Shown: piece by piece, positions 29,756 to 43,462 of the stretch
Layout of the letters: each line of letters starts with the position of its first letter
Position numbering within the stretch: position 1 is the stretch's first letter
Assembly (NCBI GenBank): GCA_026745465.1
Contig: JACYXH010000692.1
Span: forward strand, 1,130,757-1,194,756
Source of the DNA: Lota lota
Taxonomy: Eukaryota > Chordata > Actinopteri > Gadiformes > Lotidae
Length of the DNA stretch: 64,000 nucleotides
Reading direction: 5' to 3'
The notes under the pieces: model-generated
Told to the model about the DNA's origin: nothing
The model's input: only the letters and a program-made list of their open reading frames with translations
Databases searched by the model: none
Translations under genes and position numbers: made by a program

Positions 29756-30680
29756 TTAAGGCATGGCTAGGCCATAGTGGAAGGCCTCCTGACAGGCAGC
29801 AGGTGAGGGCGGAAGGCACAGATGCTGCGGCCCACCTCTGCTCAGTGGTCCAGGGCCAGAGCAGCTTCTGAACAGCCTATTACCCGGACACTGCATCAGG
29901 GGAAGGCAATCAGCTCCGTGGGTGTTCCCTACTCACACCAGATGGTGTTGGAGATGAATCGGGCCATTATATTAGCGCTGGATAATTCCTCAGATGGAGC
30001 GAATTAAAAAGAAAAATAAGCGCTATCTGTCTCTCCCTCCTATCCTCCCTCTCTCTCTCTCCCTCTCTATATGTCTCTTTCTCTATGTATCTATATATCC
30101 CTCTCTCTCTCTACCTCCTTCTCTGCGACCTAAAGCCAGACTTCAGTACAATCTGGTTCATTTTGACTTTCTTTCCAAGATTCACAAAACTGCACTTACA
30201 AATGTTCTGTTTCTTTTCAAAGTGACCTTGTTAAATGATGTTAGATACAAGTTATTTAGGGTAAACCCATTGGAATAGATACCTGTTCAGTATATTTAAC
30301 ATTCCTTCCTTATTTATATTTAAAAATTATAATAATCAACAGAAGGTGTGGTTTATTTTGTCCCTTGTTCTATTTCTAGGTTCCAGGAAGAGCGGAAACG
30401 TGATTAATAACAGTTCCAAAAGCCCATGGGGGTTCCCACGTTACCTTAGTGGTCTTGTTTGTTTCTAGCCAGACACACAACTCGTTTGGTTTATTTATTA
30501 GTTTTTCTCACACTCACTCGCAACACAAGAGCTCTCATGTGATGCGCCTCTTGGTTAACCACCGACACACTTTAGAAACGCTTTAATTTTTAAGCCATTC
30601 ATATACTGTTAGTTCATGATTAATTCAACAACAACACTCTTAGAACAATCAATTAATAATTTTGTTAGTATTTCATGTCA
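29756..30680. other. intergenic sequence without a recognised gene
   Basis: A CT-rich stretch at 30030-30125; the first 250 bp are repeat-free and could be conserved non-coding DNA. No gene recognised. Confidence 0.5.
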
Positions 30681-30905
30681 TCAGTGGACCATCGGCGGGA
30701 AATGTTTTGCTTTTGCAGATAATGCAGTAATGTACAGTTGGACATACATTATCTTATTTTTGAGTAAGACCTCTGGACTTCGACCCTCCATATATTTTAC
30801 AATAATTCTCTCAAATCTCCTGAATGATGACCCATCATCCAGGACATGGTCTATTGCGTTGTTGTTCATTTTCTTAAAATCATCTATAACAGGCTTTGTG
30901 TGTGC
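30681..30905 (-). pseudogene. unassigned exon-like reading frame (minus strand)
   Basis: A minus-strand open frame of 74 codons ending in TGA at 30681-30683. It contains KPVIDDFKKMNNNAIDHVLD, then DGSSFRRFERIIVKYMEGRS and PEVLLKNKIMYVQLYI. The order of charged and hydrophobic residues looks more protein-like than the surrounding noise. There is no Met near its 5' end, and a TAG precedes it; an AG at 30906-30907 could act as an acceptor. It lies 0.9 kb downstream, on the same strand, of the exon-like frame at 31811-31958. I do not recognise the family. It could be a decayed transposon gene, a last exon of an unknown gene, or chance. Confidence 0.25.
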
Positions 30906-31810
30906 CTATCTGCATTATCACTGTGTCTTAAGGTGGATGACAACAATCAATTATAAAAAAAATGACTAAAACTAACATAACATTAATTCATCCTCTCCAC
31001 GGATGTTCAAATTAGCATCATTTAAATATCCCAATATAGTGTCACACATATGATACATCATTTTTGGACACAATCTATCCGATGATAACTACTTAAAAAA
31101 GTATATGCCTGGACTTTGAAAAGAACAGACTCACTTCTCATTATATAAATTATATACTAGCTGCTGATTGGTAAACATAGCAGCACCTTATCTTGATTAA
31201 TAGAAAAACAAAGTTTTGGATAAGAATGCTTGGATAGTACTTTTCAGTGGTGCGTGAGCTAATATACATTAAACACAATTGTATTTCTTATGCATTTACA
31301 ACATTTTCTACCAGGGAGGTGCAGTGTGCAACTAGTATAAATGTTACATGTTAATTTTGCTTTACAACAATATATGAATATCAAAACTAAACAGAAACAT
31401 CAAAGGCTAGTTTATGATTTTGTATTCATATAATTAATCCTTAATCAAATCTTTAAATCAAATCTCAGGCTATACTTACACTATACACATATATTTAGTT
31501 CTATACATATTCATTGATTTCATCAACAGAGGAATTATTTCTTTACCTTGCAACCATTTTGCCTATTCATATGTGGTGGGCATCCTTTTGACCCAATTTC
31601 TTAAAAAACTTCAGACTTTCACCACGATGCAGATAAACAGGCTTGTTTACTTAAGTTTTGTGTTTTATTAAGTGGGCATACTTCCTGGAGTTCCACTTCA
31701 ATATGGAGACACAACAAAACCACTAACTGCAAAGTTCTGGATGAATGTTCCCTTAAAGTTAGAACCAAGAACATAACACAAAAACAAAAGACACAACTTA
31801 ATCATCTTAC

Positions 31811-31958
31811 CTAGCCTCCTTGGCTGAGTCACGGACAATTTGCTGACCGCTATCAGGAAGCGGTCAGCAATGTCCGCCCTAACTGATTCAATGTGACCCA
31901 AAGAAGCTCTTCCAGACCGCTGCTGGTCGCTGCTCTTTATGGCTGCATTACGGGTGAA
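31811..31958 (-). CDS. candidate exon of unknown gene (minus strand)
   Basis: On the minus strand, an acceptor-like tacttttcactttag precedes 49 open codons reading FTRNAAIKSSDQQRSGRASL, then GHIESVRADIADRFLIAVSK and LSVTQPRRL. The frame ends exactly at a consensus donor (ctag|gtaaga, GT at 31809-31810), leaving phase 1. A second acceptor (aatgcag) lies 17 bases inside. Base composition is more balanced than in the flanks and the amino-acid content looks globular. I do not recognise the protein. It may be a host exon or part of a DNA transposon gene; a matching partner exon may be the frame at 30681-30905. No start exon was found. Confidence 0.3.
31841..31869. repeat. 11-bp inverted repeat inside candidate exon
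   Basis: tgctgaccgct and agcggtcagca around a 7-base loop. The pairing extends imperfectly into cggacaat/atgtccg, so the stem is close to 19 bp. Confidence 0.8.
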
Positions 31959-32010
31959 CTAAAGTGAAAAGTAAAAAGTTGTTCAAATGTTTTTGCTTCA
32001 CTTCTATGAC

Positions 32011-32205
32011 AGGGGCGCACTGCGGCAGGATAGTCTTGTTCGGGTGATGAGTCCCAGCCGAATAGTTCTGGGTTCCAACCCCAATGTTTGCAGTCTATCT
32101 GTAGGCATCCAGGAGCAAGCTCCCATAACCCTCTTAGCTGCTCCCTAATGCATCTAAACAAGAATAAGCTGGCATTGGATAAAAGTGTCTGATAAATTGC
32201 TAAAT
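32011..32205 (+). mobile_element. tRNA-derived SINE with V-SINE-type tail
   Basis: The head aggggcgcactgcggcagga and the B-box-like ctgggttccaaccccaatg are followed by a body and the tail ggcattggataaaagtgtct then gataaat. This tail is the one shared by many fish SINEs. Better preserved than the copy at 9521. Confidence 0.7.
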
Positions 32206-32812
32206 TACTAATGAGTATTTAAAAACATACCATATATACTAGGGTAAAATGGAACGTGTAAGTTTTAAACCTTATGGTACAGGGTCCATGGTGCACGGAT
32301 TAGTACACACTGCAAACCGAACAATACATGAACCAGTTATTCTAGCTGGTATACATTTGTTTTAAATAAATGATATAATTAGATGCGGTTAGACCCGTGC
32401 GCGTCACTAGGTCGTTTCCAAATGCCTCTCAAGCAGGGGCGTGTCCAGGGAGTGGCCTGGGGTGGAACGGGCCACCCATGGAATCTGATTGGCTAGCCCA
32501 GGTGCGACTGGAGGTGGGTTCTTAGTTTGAACAGTTTGACGAGTAAACCAAACACGCCACAGTAGTGTATAGCCTGCCAAAAACCCAGAGATGAGTAAAA
32601 AGTTATGGTTTGAGTGGAGCGGTCAACAACACGTCGTCAAGAAGTCTCCGGGTTTTCGGGGCTGTCACCCTGGTCGTGTCCATCAGCCTCAATAGACCCG
32701 GGGCTTGAGCCCCTCAAGGATAATTATTTTTGTCCTGCCCCGATCCAAATCTCCCCCCTGCCCAAGAAGAAGGTGTGCGTCAGTGCTACTTACAGCTGTA
32801 GGAACTTGCCCC

Positions 32813-32813
<1 letters not shown>
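32206..32813. other. intergenic sequence without a recognised gene
   Basis: Locally GC-richer (32400-32520) but with no recognisable exon, promoter or repeat. Confidence 0.5.
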
Positions 32814-32887
<74 letters not shown>

Positions 32888-32907
32888 GTGTGTATGTGTA
32901 TGTGTGT
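32814..32907 (+). repeat. (GT)n microsatellite
   Basis: Perfect GT to 32881, then imperfect. Confidence 0.95.
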
Positions 32908-33189
32908 GCACGCTCGTACTTCATGCCACCCCTGCATAAATCTGTGCCCCACTCAGGCCACCCCATTAAAAAAAAGTCTCACAACTTCTCACTGCAGCCT
33001 TCAGGCAATAATATACGGCTGATTCCCGTAGGGCCCAAGAGATCACCGCAGCTACAGCGAAATTCATAGATAGGAGACCCTTCTCTGTGGCAGAAAATTT
33101 GGGGTTCACAAACATGTTTAAAGTGCTTGACCCGCATTACACTATTACTACCCACGCATATTTCGCCCACACAGTAATACACGCCTTGT

Positions 33190-33214
33190 ACAACAACAAC
33201 AACAACAACAACAA
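33190..33214 (+). repeat. (CAA)n microsatellite
   Basis: About eight CAA units. Confidence 0.9.
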
Positions 33215-33449
33215 AGGAGGACATTTAAATAGAATCGTCAGAAAAGCTTCTCTTGCATTTACCATAGACAGTTAGCCATCGAGACCTAAACATAAAGATA
33301 AAGCAAAACAAACTTACTCTAAAGGCTCATTACAGCAGACTGGGAGATGTGATTTCATTTTGATAGAGAAATCTTTAAAAATATTTCTTTGAGGTACTGC
33401 TGTGTGACTTAATTTTGCCACATGCTGCTGATCTATGCATTAATTTAAG

Positions 33450-33610
33450 TGAAGTTGTAGATTAAGTTGTGGTAAACCGAATATATAGTATCTACTGTTA
33501 CTTTAACTTGGGCAACTTTTTGAATAAATTGTAGTTCTTTACTAGATACTTTCTTACTCCTACTCAAGTAATTATTTGGATGGCTTCTTTAACTTCTACT
33601 GTGACATTGC
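33450..33610. repeat. possible old dispersed repeat
   Basis: The wording 'tactgttactttaacttggg', then 'ttactcctactcaagtaatt' resembles a teleost repeat type built of tacttgagtaa motifs. Too decayed to assign. Confidence 0.3.
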
Positions 33611-34371
33611 TTATCATGGCTCCGTTACAATACCCCAAGAACATAACCCATTTAACAATAACCAGGTAATTCAACACACTTAACAAAAGCAGTTAACTCT
33701 AACCTAACTAATTAGCTGTTCTAATTGCTATAACAATATGAGTTAGAACGCTCACGCACCTCTGACATTTTGATGCTCCATACGGGAGTGCACGTACTGT
33801 GCGTCCGCACCAATGTTGGGGCCAAACGGCGACTACAAATGCAATTGCTGTGCGTGGACCGTCTGCGCACTTCACCAACGGCGCGCCACGGCAACGTAGT
33901 GCCCGCTACAGAGTTCGTCTGCGCGGGAAATGTCGATGTTTCTCTGCTTGATTAAAGTGAGAACGATGGCCGTCCATTTTCGCACGGAATCCGCTTGCTA
34001 ACTATCATACGACATTTGAAGTCAATTTTAAGTGGCCATAACTTTGGCTACATTTACCACTTCAATATTTAGAAACCCTCATTGGAAAGATACTAACCTT
34101 GTCTAACTAGAGTTGAAGTAACTAGAGCGCCCCTGTGCAATAGGGTAATAATAATAGGTCACAGTAGGGCTAGTGAAAATAAGAGTTGTAGTTCAGGATA
34201 TTCTGCCACGGTATTCATGCTTTACTCATCTGCAACAATCAGTTAATGCCCATTGAATTGAAATATCTACATTGGGGGGCTTTTCCCAGCACATTGTGAT
34301 ATTGTGATCAATCACCATAAATCACAGGATTATCATGTGGTGAATCAGATAGTTATTGATTGACAGCCCTA
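33611..34371. other. intergenic sequence without a recognised gene
   Basis: Short frames only (for example 33770-33955), with no motifs. Nothing recognised. Confidence 0.55.
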
Positions 34372-34581
<210 letters not shown>

Positions 34582-36862
34582 ATGAATGCAGTCTCCTCAT
34601 ATCAGTGCAGTGTCTGCCTTCATTAGGCAGAACCTTGAGCACACGGCCAGGGACTGTAATATTGCACCATGGAGCTAAGAGGGAGGCGGGCCTTATCTCT
34701 GGCTCCCCCACCATGGCAGGGGAGCCATGGGCAGGCATGCACACACACTCTGGGTGACCTTGTAGCAATGCTGGAGACGTTCAGACTTTAAGGGCCTGCA
34801 GGCTCCTCACCTTCACAAGACAGCCAGACAATCCAGAACTAAATTAGCGTCCATGTTCACACAGAAAAACAAACATTATGTAGGGATTTCGGAAAAGTAA
34901 ATATAAGACTTTTTGTTATCTTGGCTTTGTTTGAGTCTGATGTGTACACTGTTCTGTTCTTGACCCCATAGCTGAAGAGGCGAAGGGCATTTCTGCTGAT
35001 GGATTTATATTTATTTAAAAAAATCAAATAATAAGCTTCTTCACTTTGGATTCTACCTGTGTCTTTTGTGCCATACCAACTAGGCTCCAACTCAAATATG
35101 GTGGCTGTGGTGGGATCAGCCAATTTGAAGCAGCGTAGACATCATGATGAGATCTGAGCTTTAATCTAGCTCCTTGATGGCGTGTAAGAGTTTCAATGAA
35201 TGTCAAAACCTGGCTTTTGTTTTCCTTGCATTTCAATGAGAATGAATAAGTTCAAGTGTATGAGAAGACAAACCATATTCACTAGCCTAGTTTTCTTCCA
35301 TTGTACATCAATAAATGTTATGACGTGGCTTACCAGTGCTCAGAGCTGAGTAGCTGAAAAGGCCACAAGACAAGGTGTTCCTCAAGGGTCAGACTGGGGT
35401 CTTCAGTGTGACCTGCCTCTTATCTGCTCCTATATCTGGCTGGCTGCTTGTCTACTTTTTGGGGGGGGCAGTATGAGTCATGATATGTCTACCTAATCTA
35501 ACCTTGTTCCCAGGAAAGTTCAAGGGAAGAGGGTGCTTCAAATGTGCGGATATCGGCAAGAGAGGGTGGGGCTTTCGAGGGAGTGATATCCGTTTCAGTT
35601 ACATGTTTCGGATATTGCCTTGTCAAAAAGAAAAACCCCATATCTATTCTTCTTGTCTTTGTTGTTGTTCTTCTTCTTCTCCTCTTCTTATTCTTCTTGC
35701 TCCGGGGACTGTTAGCTGATGTACGCAGCTCACATGAAGTAGGAAATTAGAAATTGCATTTGGGTAGTAGGACAGACCAGAGCTGACCGCATCCTTTCTA
35801 ATAATACTCAGTATCCCTCTCCTTGTCTTTAGCTATTCACTGCATCGCCTAACTTCTAATGAGGCTGGATTTTCCATGTCATGTGACCTGTTGAGCACCA
35901 CTGTGTTTATGCTTTCCATCATCTGTGCCATGCTGCACAAAAACACTTGAGTTCAACTAATTCAAAACATTTCCTACAAACAGGATATAATGGGGTTGCG
36001 GATGGTTCATTTACAACATTGAGCTGCAATTAAATTAAAAGTACACAAGGTGGTCAATATGAAATCCTGTTGTTATAGAAACTCAGCTCCACCAGTCAGT
36101 CTATGAAAACAAAATCTAAATTCCCGAGGAATATTATTTCAATTACAGCAACTCTAAATCTGCTCAGGTTCATTTATATTCCACCTGTCCACCTTCTTTT
36201 CTAATGATAATCTATACGCACATCATAAGGAGACTAACAAGCTGCCCTGGCATGCCTCAGACACTCTCAAGGCTCTCACGGTGGTGGCTGCCCTTATGCC
36301 CTTGGGCTCAGCAGTGGCTGTGTGGAGGAGGAGGAGGAGGAGGAGCATGAGGAGGAGTAATAGAGAAATAGAGGTTGGTGGCTGATAAAGCCAGCACCTC
36401 ATCAGAGCTGCTGGCTCCCAGGTAAGCCCCTCTGGGGTGTGTATGCAGTGGCTGAGCTGACCAGGCTACAGAGAGATATCTGGTCCCCCGTCATGGAGCT
36501 TCATATAGTGAACAGAAAATCACTGTGGGTCCTCCACCTGGCTGAAGCTGCTTGCTGTTTTGTTGATGGGTGAGATTGGACTGCACATTTTTTCTCCTCC
36601 ATAAAAGTAATATACAAATTAATAAAAGTTAACAACACTTCATTAGTATGACTAATTAGTAACATTGATTATATATTTTCTCTTAAATACTATTGAGGTC
36701 GTTAATATTTTAATCGTATTAGCTCAATATGTAGTTCTCATTCAAATGTATTAATGTATGAATAATTAGCAAGATATGCAATTGCTAGTAAATTATTTGT
36801 TCCACAGCAGTACATGATAGCATGTACACCAGCAGTCTATAAAGTGACAGTATTGACAAAAT
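34582..36862. other. intergenic sequence without a recognised gene
   Basis: Contains a GGA stretch (36326-36345) and AT-rich unique-looking DNA. No exon or RNA gene recognised. Confidence 0.55.
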
Positions 36863-36867
36863 ATATT

Positions 36868-37206
36868 TGCAGCAATGTCCACTACTACACGCCACCTAGG
36901 TGGCTTTTCTCACTCCACCTAGGTGACTTTCCTCGGGCTCCTCCAAACCAATGGACACAGGGTGGTGATGTTGAAAATCCGGTTTATTGTAATGGTTGCA
37001 TATAATGAGGCATGCAGATGGTGCTCCACGCTGCCATGCCGGAGAGCTCTCTCTGAGTGTGTGTGGTGGTGGCTGGCTTAACCTGTGCACACTGATTGCT
37101 CAATGTGCAACAGGTGTGCAGCCCCACCCAGCCCCAGAGTCCAATCAGTCTGACTCGGGCCAGGTGAGGCTGCTTAAACCAGCCACCATCCACACACACT
37201 CCCACA
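36868..37206 (-). mobile_element. solo LTR, copy 2 (339 bp)
   Basis: Same family as 23047-23376 but on the minus strand. Read on that strand it begins TGTGGGAGTGTG and ends GGACATTGCTGCA, with intact TG...CA ends. It is flanked by the 5-bp direct repeat ATATT on the plus strand (36863-36867 and 37207-37211). It keeps an AATAAA signal (plus-strand TTTATT at 36983-36988) followed by a GT-rich region, and the CCACCTAGGTGG motif near its 3' end. No internal retroelement sequence is attached. Confidence 0.88.
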
Positions 37207-37211
37207 ATATT

Positions 37212-38468
<1,257 letters not shown>

Positions 38469-39429
38469 AACTGTTCTATTGTTATATTGTTCTATCTACA
38501 TAGACATCTATAAAAGTGTGAGATGGCATTTGTTCAGGGTCAATTTATTCATTTGTGACTTTTTTACTGTTTCTCAATAACATCAGACTATTGTTAAACC
38601 GGATAAGCTAAGTACGTAAGCTAGAATAATCTATTGTTGCAAACGGTATTGCATCAATACACTGGGTCTGCAGAGACACTGCGTCTGTGTCCAATTATTC
38701 TGACTACCATGGTAACAAAAGGAGCTGCATTGACTTGTGTTCTTTGAGGTACATCAAACATGTGCTTCAAGTAAAAAAGAATGACAGACTGAGATATGCG
38801 CTCGTTGAGGGAATGGCGGTTAAGGTTGTGTTGACATGTGGTATACAAGGCCTACTGCATGATCTACGAGGGGGTTAGCTTAAACATAACCGGAACAGCT
38901 CGCCTGAGATTTACATCAATCTCTGCGTAGTTGGGAGGGGGGATTAATGAAATGCAGTCTGTCCCAAAATTACATTATATGTTGAATACAACGTCATTGT
39001 TAAACAAAAGCAAAGTGAATTGGTATTCATAGTTGTGCTGGTCCTTAGCAGTGAACTTGGCCAGCGAATCAGTAGTGTGGAGACCACCCAGCTGTAGCAG
39101 CTGGTCCCATTGGTTGCATATTTATAAATTAGCTCTACATTAGCTCTTTAAGTGGTTCTAAATTTGGTATAAACGATCAAATAAGCAGCAAGGTGGTAAT
39201 CCTTTATCATTCAACATATCAAAACCACTGAAAATGATGCATTACGTCACCATCAGCCATACATCAACTCCTTGTTATGTGCTCCACAGAGAGCGTCAGA
39301 AAACACTTCTTGGACATTGAAAACATGTCAAAAGAATGATGTCATCATTTATGAATGAAAAGGTCACGGTCTCACACCAAAATGTGTAATTGCTGTGTTG
39401 GTCCACAGTGGAAATCGTTATTATTCAAA
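38469..39429. other. intergenic sequence without a recognised gene
   Basis: No gene or array recognised up to the start of the inverted-repeat structure. Confidence 0.5.
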
Positions 39430-40583
39430 ATAATTAATACAAAGTTATTATGAATATTCTTTCAGGTCTCACCAGACATTTTTTTAATACAATGTTTTCT
39501 ACTGTTGCGATGATGGTTGATATAGACGCTGCTATCGCTGAAAACCAAACATGGCTGACATCCATTTATTTCTCAGTGGAAAATGCAATATTTAGATAGT
39601 AACATGTATTTCAAACATATGGAACAATGGGCTATACTTTTTTCCGGAATTCCCCTGCCCCCCAGTTCTCGACCTATGGCCATTATTTCATTTTCTGTAA
39701 CATGCACACATATATCCTGTATTTAATACATGAACATGAACATAATATGAACACAATATTCAGAACAACCCCCTAAATGATTGATTCTTGGTTTCTGTCA
39801 TAAGAATGGGACGCTGTGATTAATGTATATGTATATGTATGTGTAATGTATAATGTATACAATGTAAGCACAGTTCACGTTTCTTATGAGTTTATGAGTT
39901 CTATGTAAAGTGTCATTTACACAAACCCAGATGAGCGTTTATCACCTTAATAGTGCACTCCAGTCATTTACTAATTAAAGAGAAATGATTTAGCTGGATC
40001 TTTACGCCAAACGATAGTACACGCGTTGCCATAATGACGTTATGTGTGGCAGCTGAGCTGCTGTAAAATATTTTATTTTTTATTTATATTCTAAGGTGCC
40101 TTTTGAAGGCAAACCGCAGTTAACACAGTTTTGTTTTAATTAATAAATGACTTTAGTAATCAACGTGACTAATATTTTTATGTTAAATCACTGTCTGAGG
40201 GCTATAGTCACTCCGAGAGATGTGTTAGCACGGACATATTTGGTAGTGAAACAGCCGATAACCTATTCGCGAAAGCAAAACACCAAGCTCATTGATTTAC
40301 TAGGCACGTTTATTAAACACATTTCAAAAATATATCTTATTCATATTCAACTTCCATAGAAAATATAGTCAAACCTGTAGCCTCAAGTTCCAATAATTCA
40401 CTTATTCATAGTCATTCCCCAGCGCCAGACAGAACAGCCCCTCCCAGAGTGCCGCCAAGGCAGTGACCCCTCATGTGTGAGAGGTCATTCCCCATCCTGT
40501 ATTGACTATTTCTGTTGTTGAGTGCAATTATCATGGCAAGCTGCATATTTATGTATGATGTATCACTACTGTCCACACTGCCG

Positions 40584-40716
40584 GTCTGCGAAGAATTTCA
40601 GCTCAAAATCTTGCAAGCGATCTACTGGGTGAGGAGGAGGAGGGGGGGGGGGGGGGCTCATGGCGCCTCACCCAGCGGCTTGCTTGCAAGATTTTGAGCT
40701 GAAATTCTTCCCAGAC
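40584..40716. mobile_element. 133-bp palindromic element
   Basis: 29-bp perfect arms (40590-40618 and 40682-40710, starting gaagaatttcagctcaaaat). An inner 10-bp pair ctgggtgagg/cctcacccag (40625-40634, 40666-40675) surrounds a G-rich loop, and outer ends read gtctg/cagac. It sits right at the end of the left-arm homology of the larger structure. Confidence 0.85.
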
Positions 40717-41452
40717 CTACACCCAACCGATCAAACACGCATATCTGAGGATCAGACCTCTATTTCATAACAAAAAATGGTTATGAGCTAAATGCACAAG
40801 AATTATTTTTTATCTCGAGGCCCGTGGTGTGGGATCCTTTTGACCTTTTGGCACCAAACTTGAAAAACGTGTCCACAGGCCAGCTGTGGTTACACGCCTT
40901 ACACGCCTCCCATCAAAAGTGGGGAACTGGAAACCGCCCTCTGTTTTATGTCCATTACTCTACAGTTGGAGGTCACGCCCCTTGTCCCGCCCTTTCAAGA
41001 CGGGTAAATATGCCAAATTAATATGCACATTCCCCTGGGTCCCGTGAACGACATATCCAAGATTTGGACCCTTGCAGAAGGGTTAGAGCTCGGGTTAGTT
41101 ATTATTTTTTTACAGAGCCTATCAGAAGTGTGGCCTGCGAGACGTGGTTGATCAGAATGTGGTGTACGGGCAGTTTTGGAGATAGGAAGGTCCTACCGCC
41201 CTGAGACTTAACAACGTTATTCCAGGGCCTGGTTTAGCGTTAGGGTCCCCCTTTTCGCTGAGAGACTCAAGATTTTTACAAAACGATCTCAAGGCACCCC
41301 CTGGTTGTTAGGTCTAATGGCCAAGTTTATCTCTGTTGTCTGTTGTTTCTATCTGAATTTAGAGCAACAGCTTGCGTTTCCAATGCGTTCAATGGAGTAT
41401 TTGATGATACTCTGTGAGCTTTTCCTTAAGGGCTATACCTTAATGCCTTGAT

Positions 41453-41760
41453 TCATATAAAAGAGACCCGACATCTCTATCTTATTCACAAGTCATTCTA
41501 GGCTGCCATTAATGGTGTATTTTTTTTATATCTTCGTATGACCTCTCAGTGAGGGATTACATCACTTCCGGTTGGGCTAGAACCACCAAATTGATAATCC
41601 TGTATGTCCTTTAAGACCTCTTTCATATAAAAAAAAATACCCCATTCTCTAGCTCATTCCCAAATGTGCTAGACCCTTAGATCACCCACCAATCATCACT
41701 TACTGTTGGGCTTGAACCTCCAAATATATAATTTCTTATATACATTCAGCTAAAAGTGGT
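41453..41760 (+). repeat. two direct copies of a ~170-bp unit
   Basis: Copies begin at tcatataaaa (41453 and 41623) and share later landmarks such as ttgggctagaaccaccaaat versus ttgggcttgaacctccaaat. Strongly diverged. Confidence 0.55.
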
Positions 41761-41812
41761 CAATAGGAGTACAACGGGCCCCACCCTATGTATACATACA
41801 CACACTAGGGGA

Positions 41813-41816
<4 letters not shown>

Positions 41817-41846
<30 letters not shown>
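41817..41846 (+). repeat. (CA)n microsatellite
   Basis: About 14 CA units inside the spacer of the inverted-repeat structure. Confidence 0.9.
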
Positions 41847-41849
<3 letters not shown>

Positions 41850-42103
41850 ATTTCAAAGCATACTAGACTCTTCCGTCTACTCACACACTCAATAATGTGG
41901 TTGATAATTAAAACAGATTCCACATTCAATCTTTAGAAATTCAACAACTATTAATCTGGTTCTCTATTCGTTACTCCAATAAATATGCAGATTGCCATGA
42001 TCATTGCACTCGACAACAGAAATACTCAATACACACTGAGCATAAAGAATAACCTCTCAAGGGGGTCATTGCCTCGGCGGCACTCAGGGAGAGGCTGTTC
42101 TGT

Positions 42104-42125
42104 CTGGCTCACTTTAGTGAGCCAG
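42104..42125. repeat. 10-bp perfect palindrome
   Basis: ctggctcact / agtgagccag around TT, in the right arm. The left arm lacks it. Confidence 0.85.
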
Positions 42126-42629
42126 GAATATGTGCCTATTTCCTAGCCAGCGGAACCTAGTTTACGCCAAAAACAAAACAATTTACGGCAGCTCAACTGC
42201 CACATGTAACATTGTTACGGCAACAAGTGTGCTATGGTTTGGAGAAAAAGTTTGTGTAAATTACATTTTACATAGAACTCATAAACTCCCAAATCAACGT
42301 GAACTGTGCTAAAATTGTATACATTCATGTACCTCATCACAGCGTCCCGTTCTTATCACAAGAACCAAGAATCAATCATTTCGGGAGTTGTTCAGAATAT
42401 TGTGTTCATGCATTATTATTGAAGGAAATGTGGTTTATGACGAGCGTATGCAGGTGATTTGAGGGGTCAGGCTAGCTAGGGGTCAGGTGGCATGTTACAG
42501 AAAATGAAACAATGACATTAGGTCGTAAACAAGAGCATATGGAATATACGCGAACTGGGGGGTGGGAAGATTCCAAACAAAAATGTAGTTCATTCTTCCT
42601 CATGTTTGAAATACCTAATAATATATAAT

Positions 42630-43285
42630 TAGGCATTCACAGTGTAGCTGTGGATACCTTTTGTTATTGTAGGGTTTGGGTATTCTTATTATTCTTATTA
42701 TTTCGGATTGGTAATGCCCATATCTCCGCGGTGGACTGGTCAAAAGTTTTCAAATTTGGGGTTTATATACATATGGCCCCGAAAAAGTAAGGGGCCAAGA
42801 TTCCCATAGAGGGCGCTATAACTTCCGGTCAAAGTTAAACACTTGGCACGTCCGCCCCGATGGATATTAAATTCTGAAACGTGGTGTACATGTCTTATTT
42901 CGCATGCTGACCATTTTTGCCTCTTAGACCCATGTTGTCCGTCAGGATAGATTTAGCTGTACAGTGAAAATGTCGGGAAATGTTCAGAAATCTGCTTCTT
43001 CATAACCATAGCTTTAAATGAGTTTTGATATACATGAAATATGGACTTGTCTTATTAAAATCACAATAAATTGATTTGATTGCGTAAGAAATGGCCGAGT
43101 TATGGTATGCTAACATTATTCTACTGTGGGTGGGTGGGTTATGGGAGTTAAAGAAAAACAGTACTGAAGAAGAGGCATAGCTGAGTCTAGGGGTGATGAT
43201 GTCACCCGTGAGTCGCTTGAAAAGGGCGGCCGCTGGGATAGGCGTGGGCTGTGAATACCTTGTGTGACTGCTTGCAGTCACACTA
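42630..43285. repeat. dispersed teleost-type repeat nested in the right arm
   Basis: Text such as attcttattattcttattat, then tttcggattggtaatgccca, ggcgctataacttccggtca and acgtggtgtacatgtctta is of a kind I recall as common in fish genomes. It interrupts the right arm relative to the left. Its end carries a small palindrome tgtgactgc/gcagtcaca (about 43262-43282). Family not named. Confidence 0.45.
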
Positions 43286-43462
43286 GTTTAGATTATTTCT
43301 TCAACAGAACCGATTACGGGTATATTCCCTCAAAACTCCAAAATGAGCATGAAAAACGCCACGAGCAGTTTAACTTACAAACAAAACATCATATGCAATC
43401 ACTGAACAATGATTGTGACAGTAAAAGGCACATTTATATGGCGTGAATTCAGTGCCGATATA

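Noticed and set aside
30616-30969. 117-codon plus-strand frame
   Set aside because: Hydrophobic, no motif; it is the antisense of the more protein-like minus-strand frame at 30681-30905.
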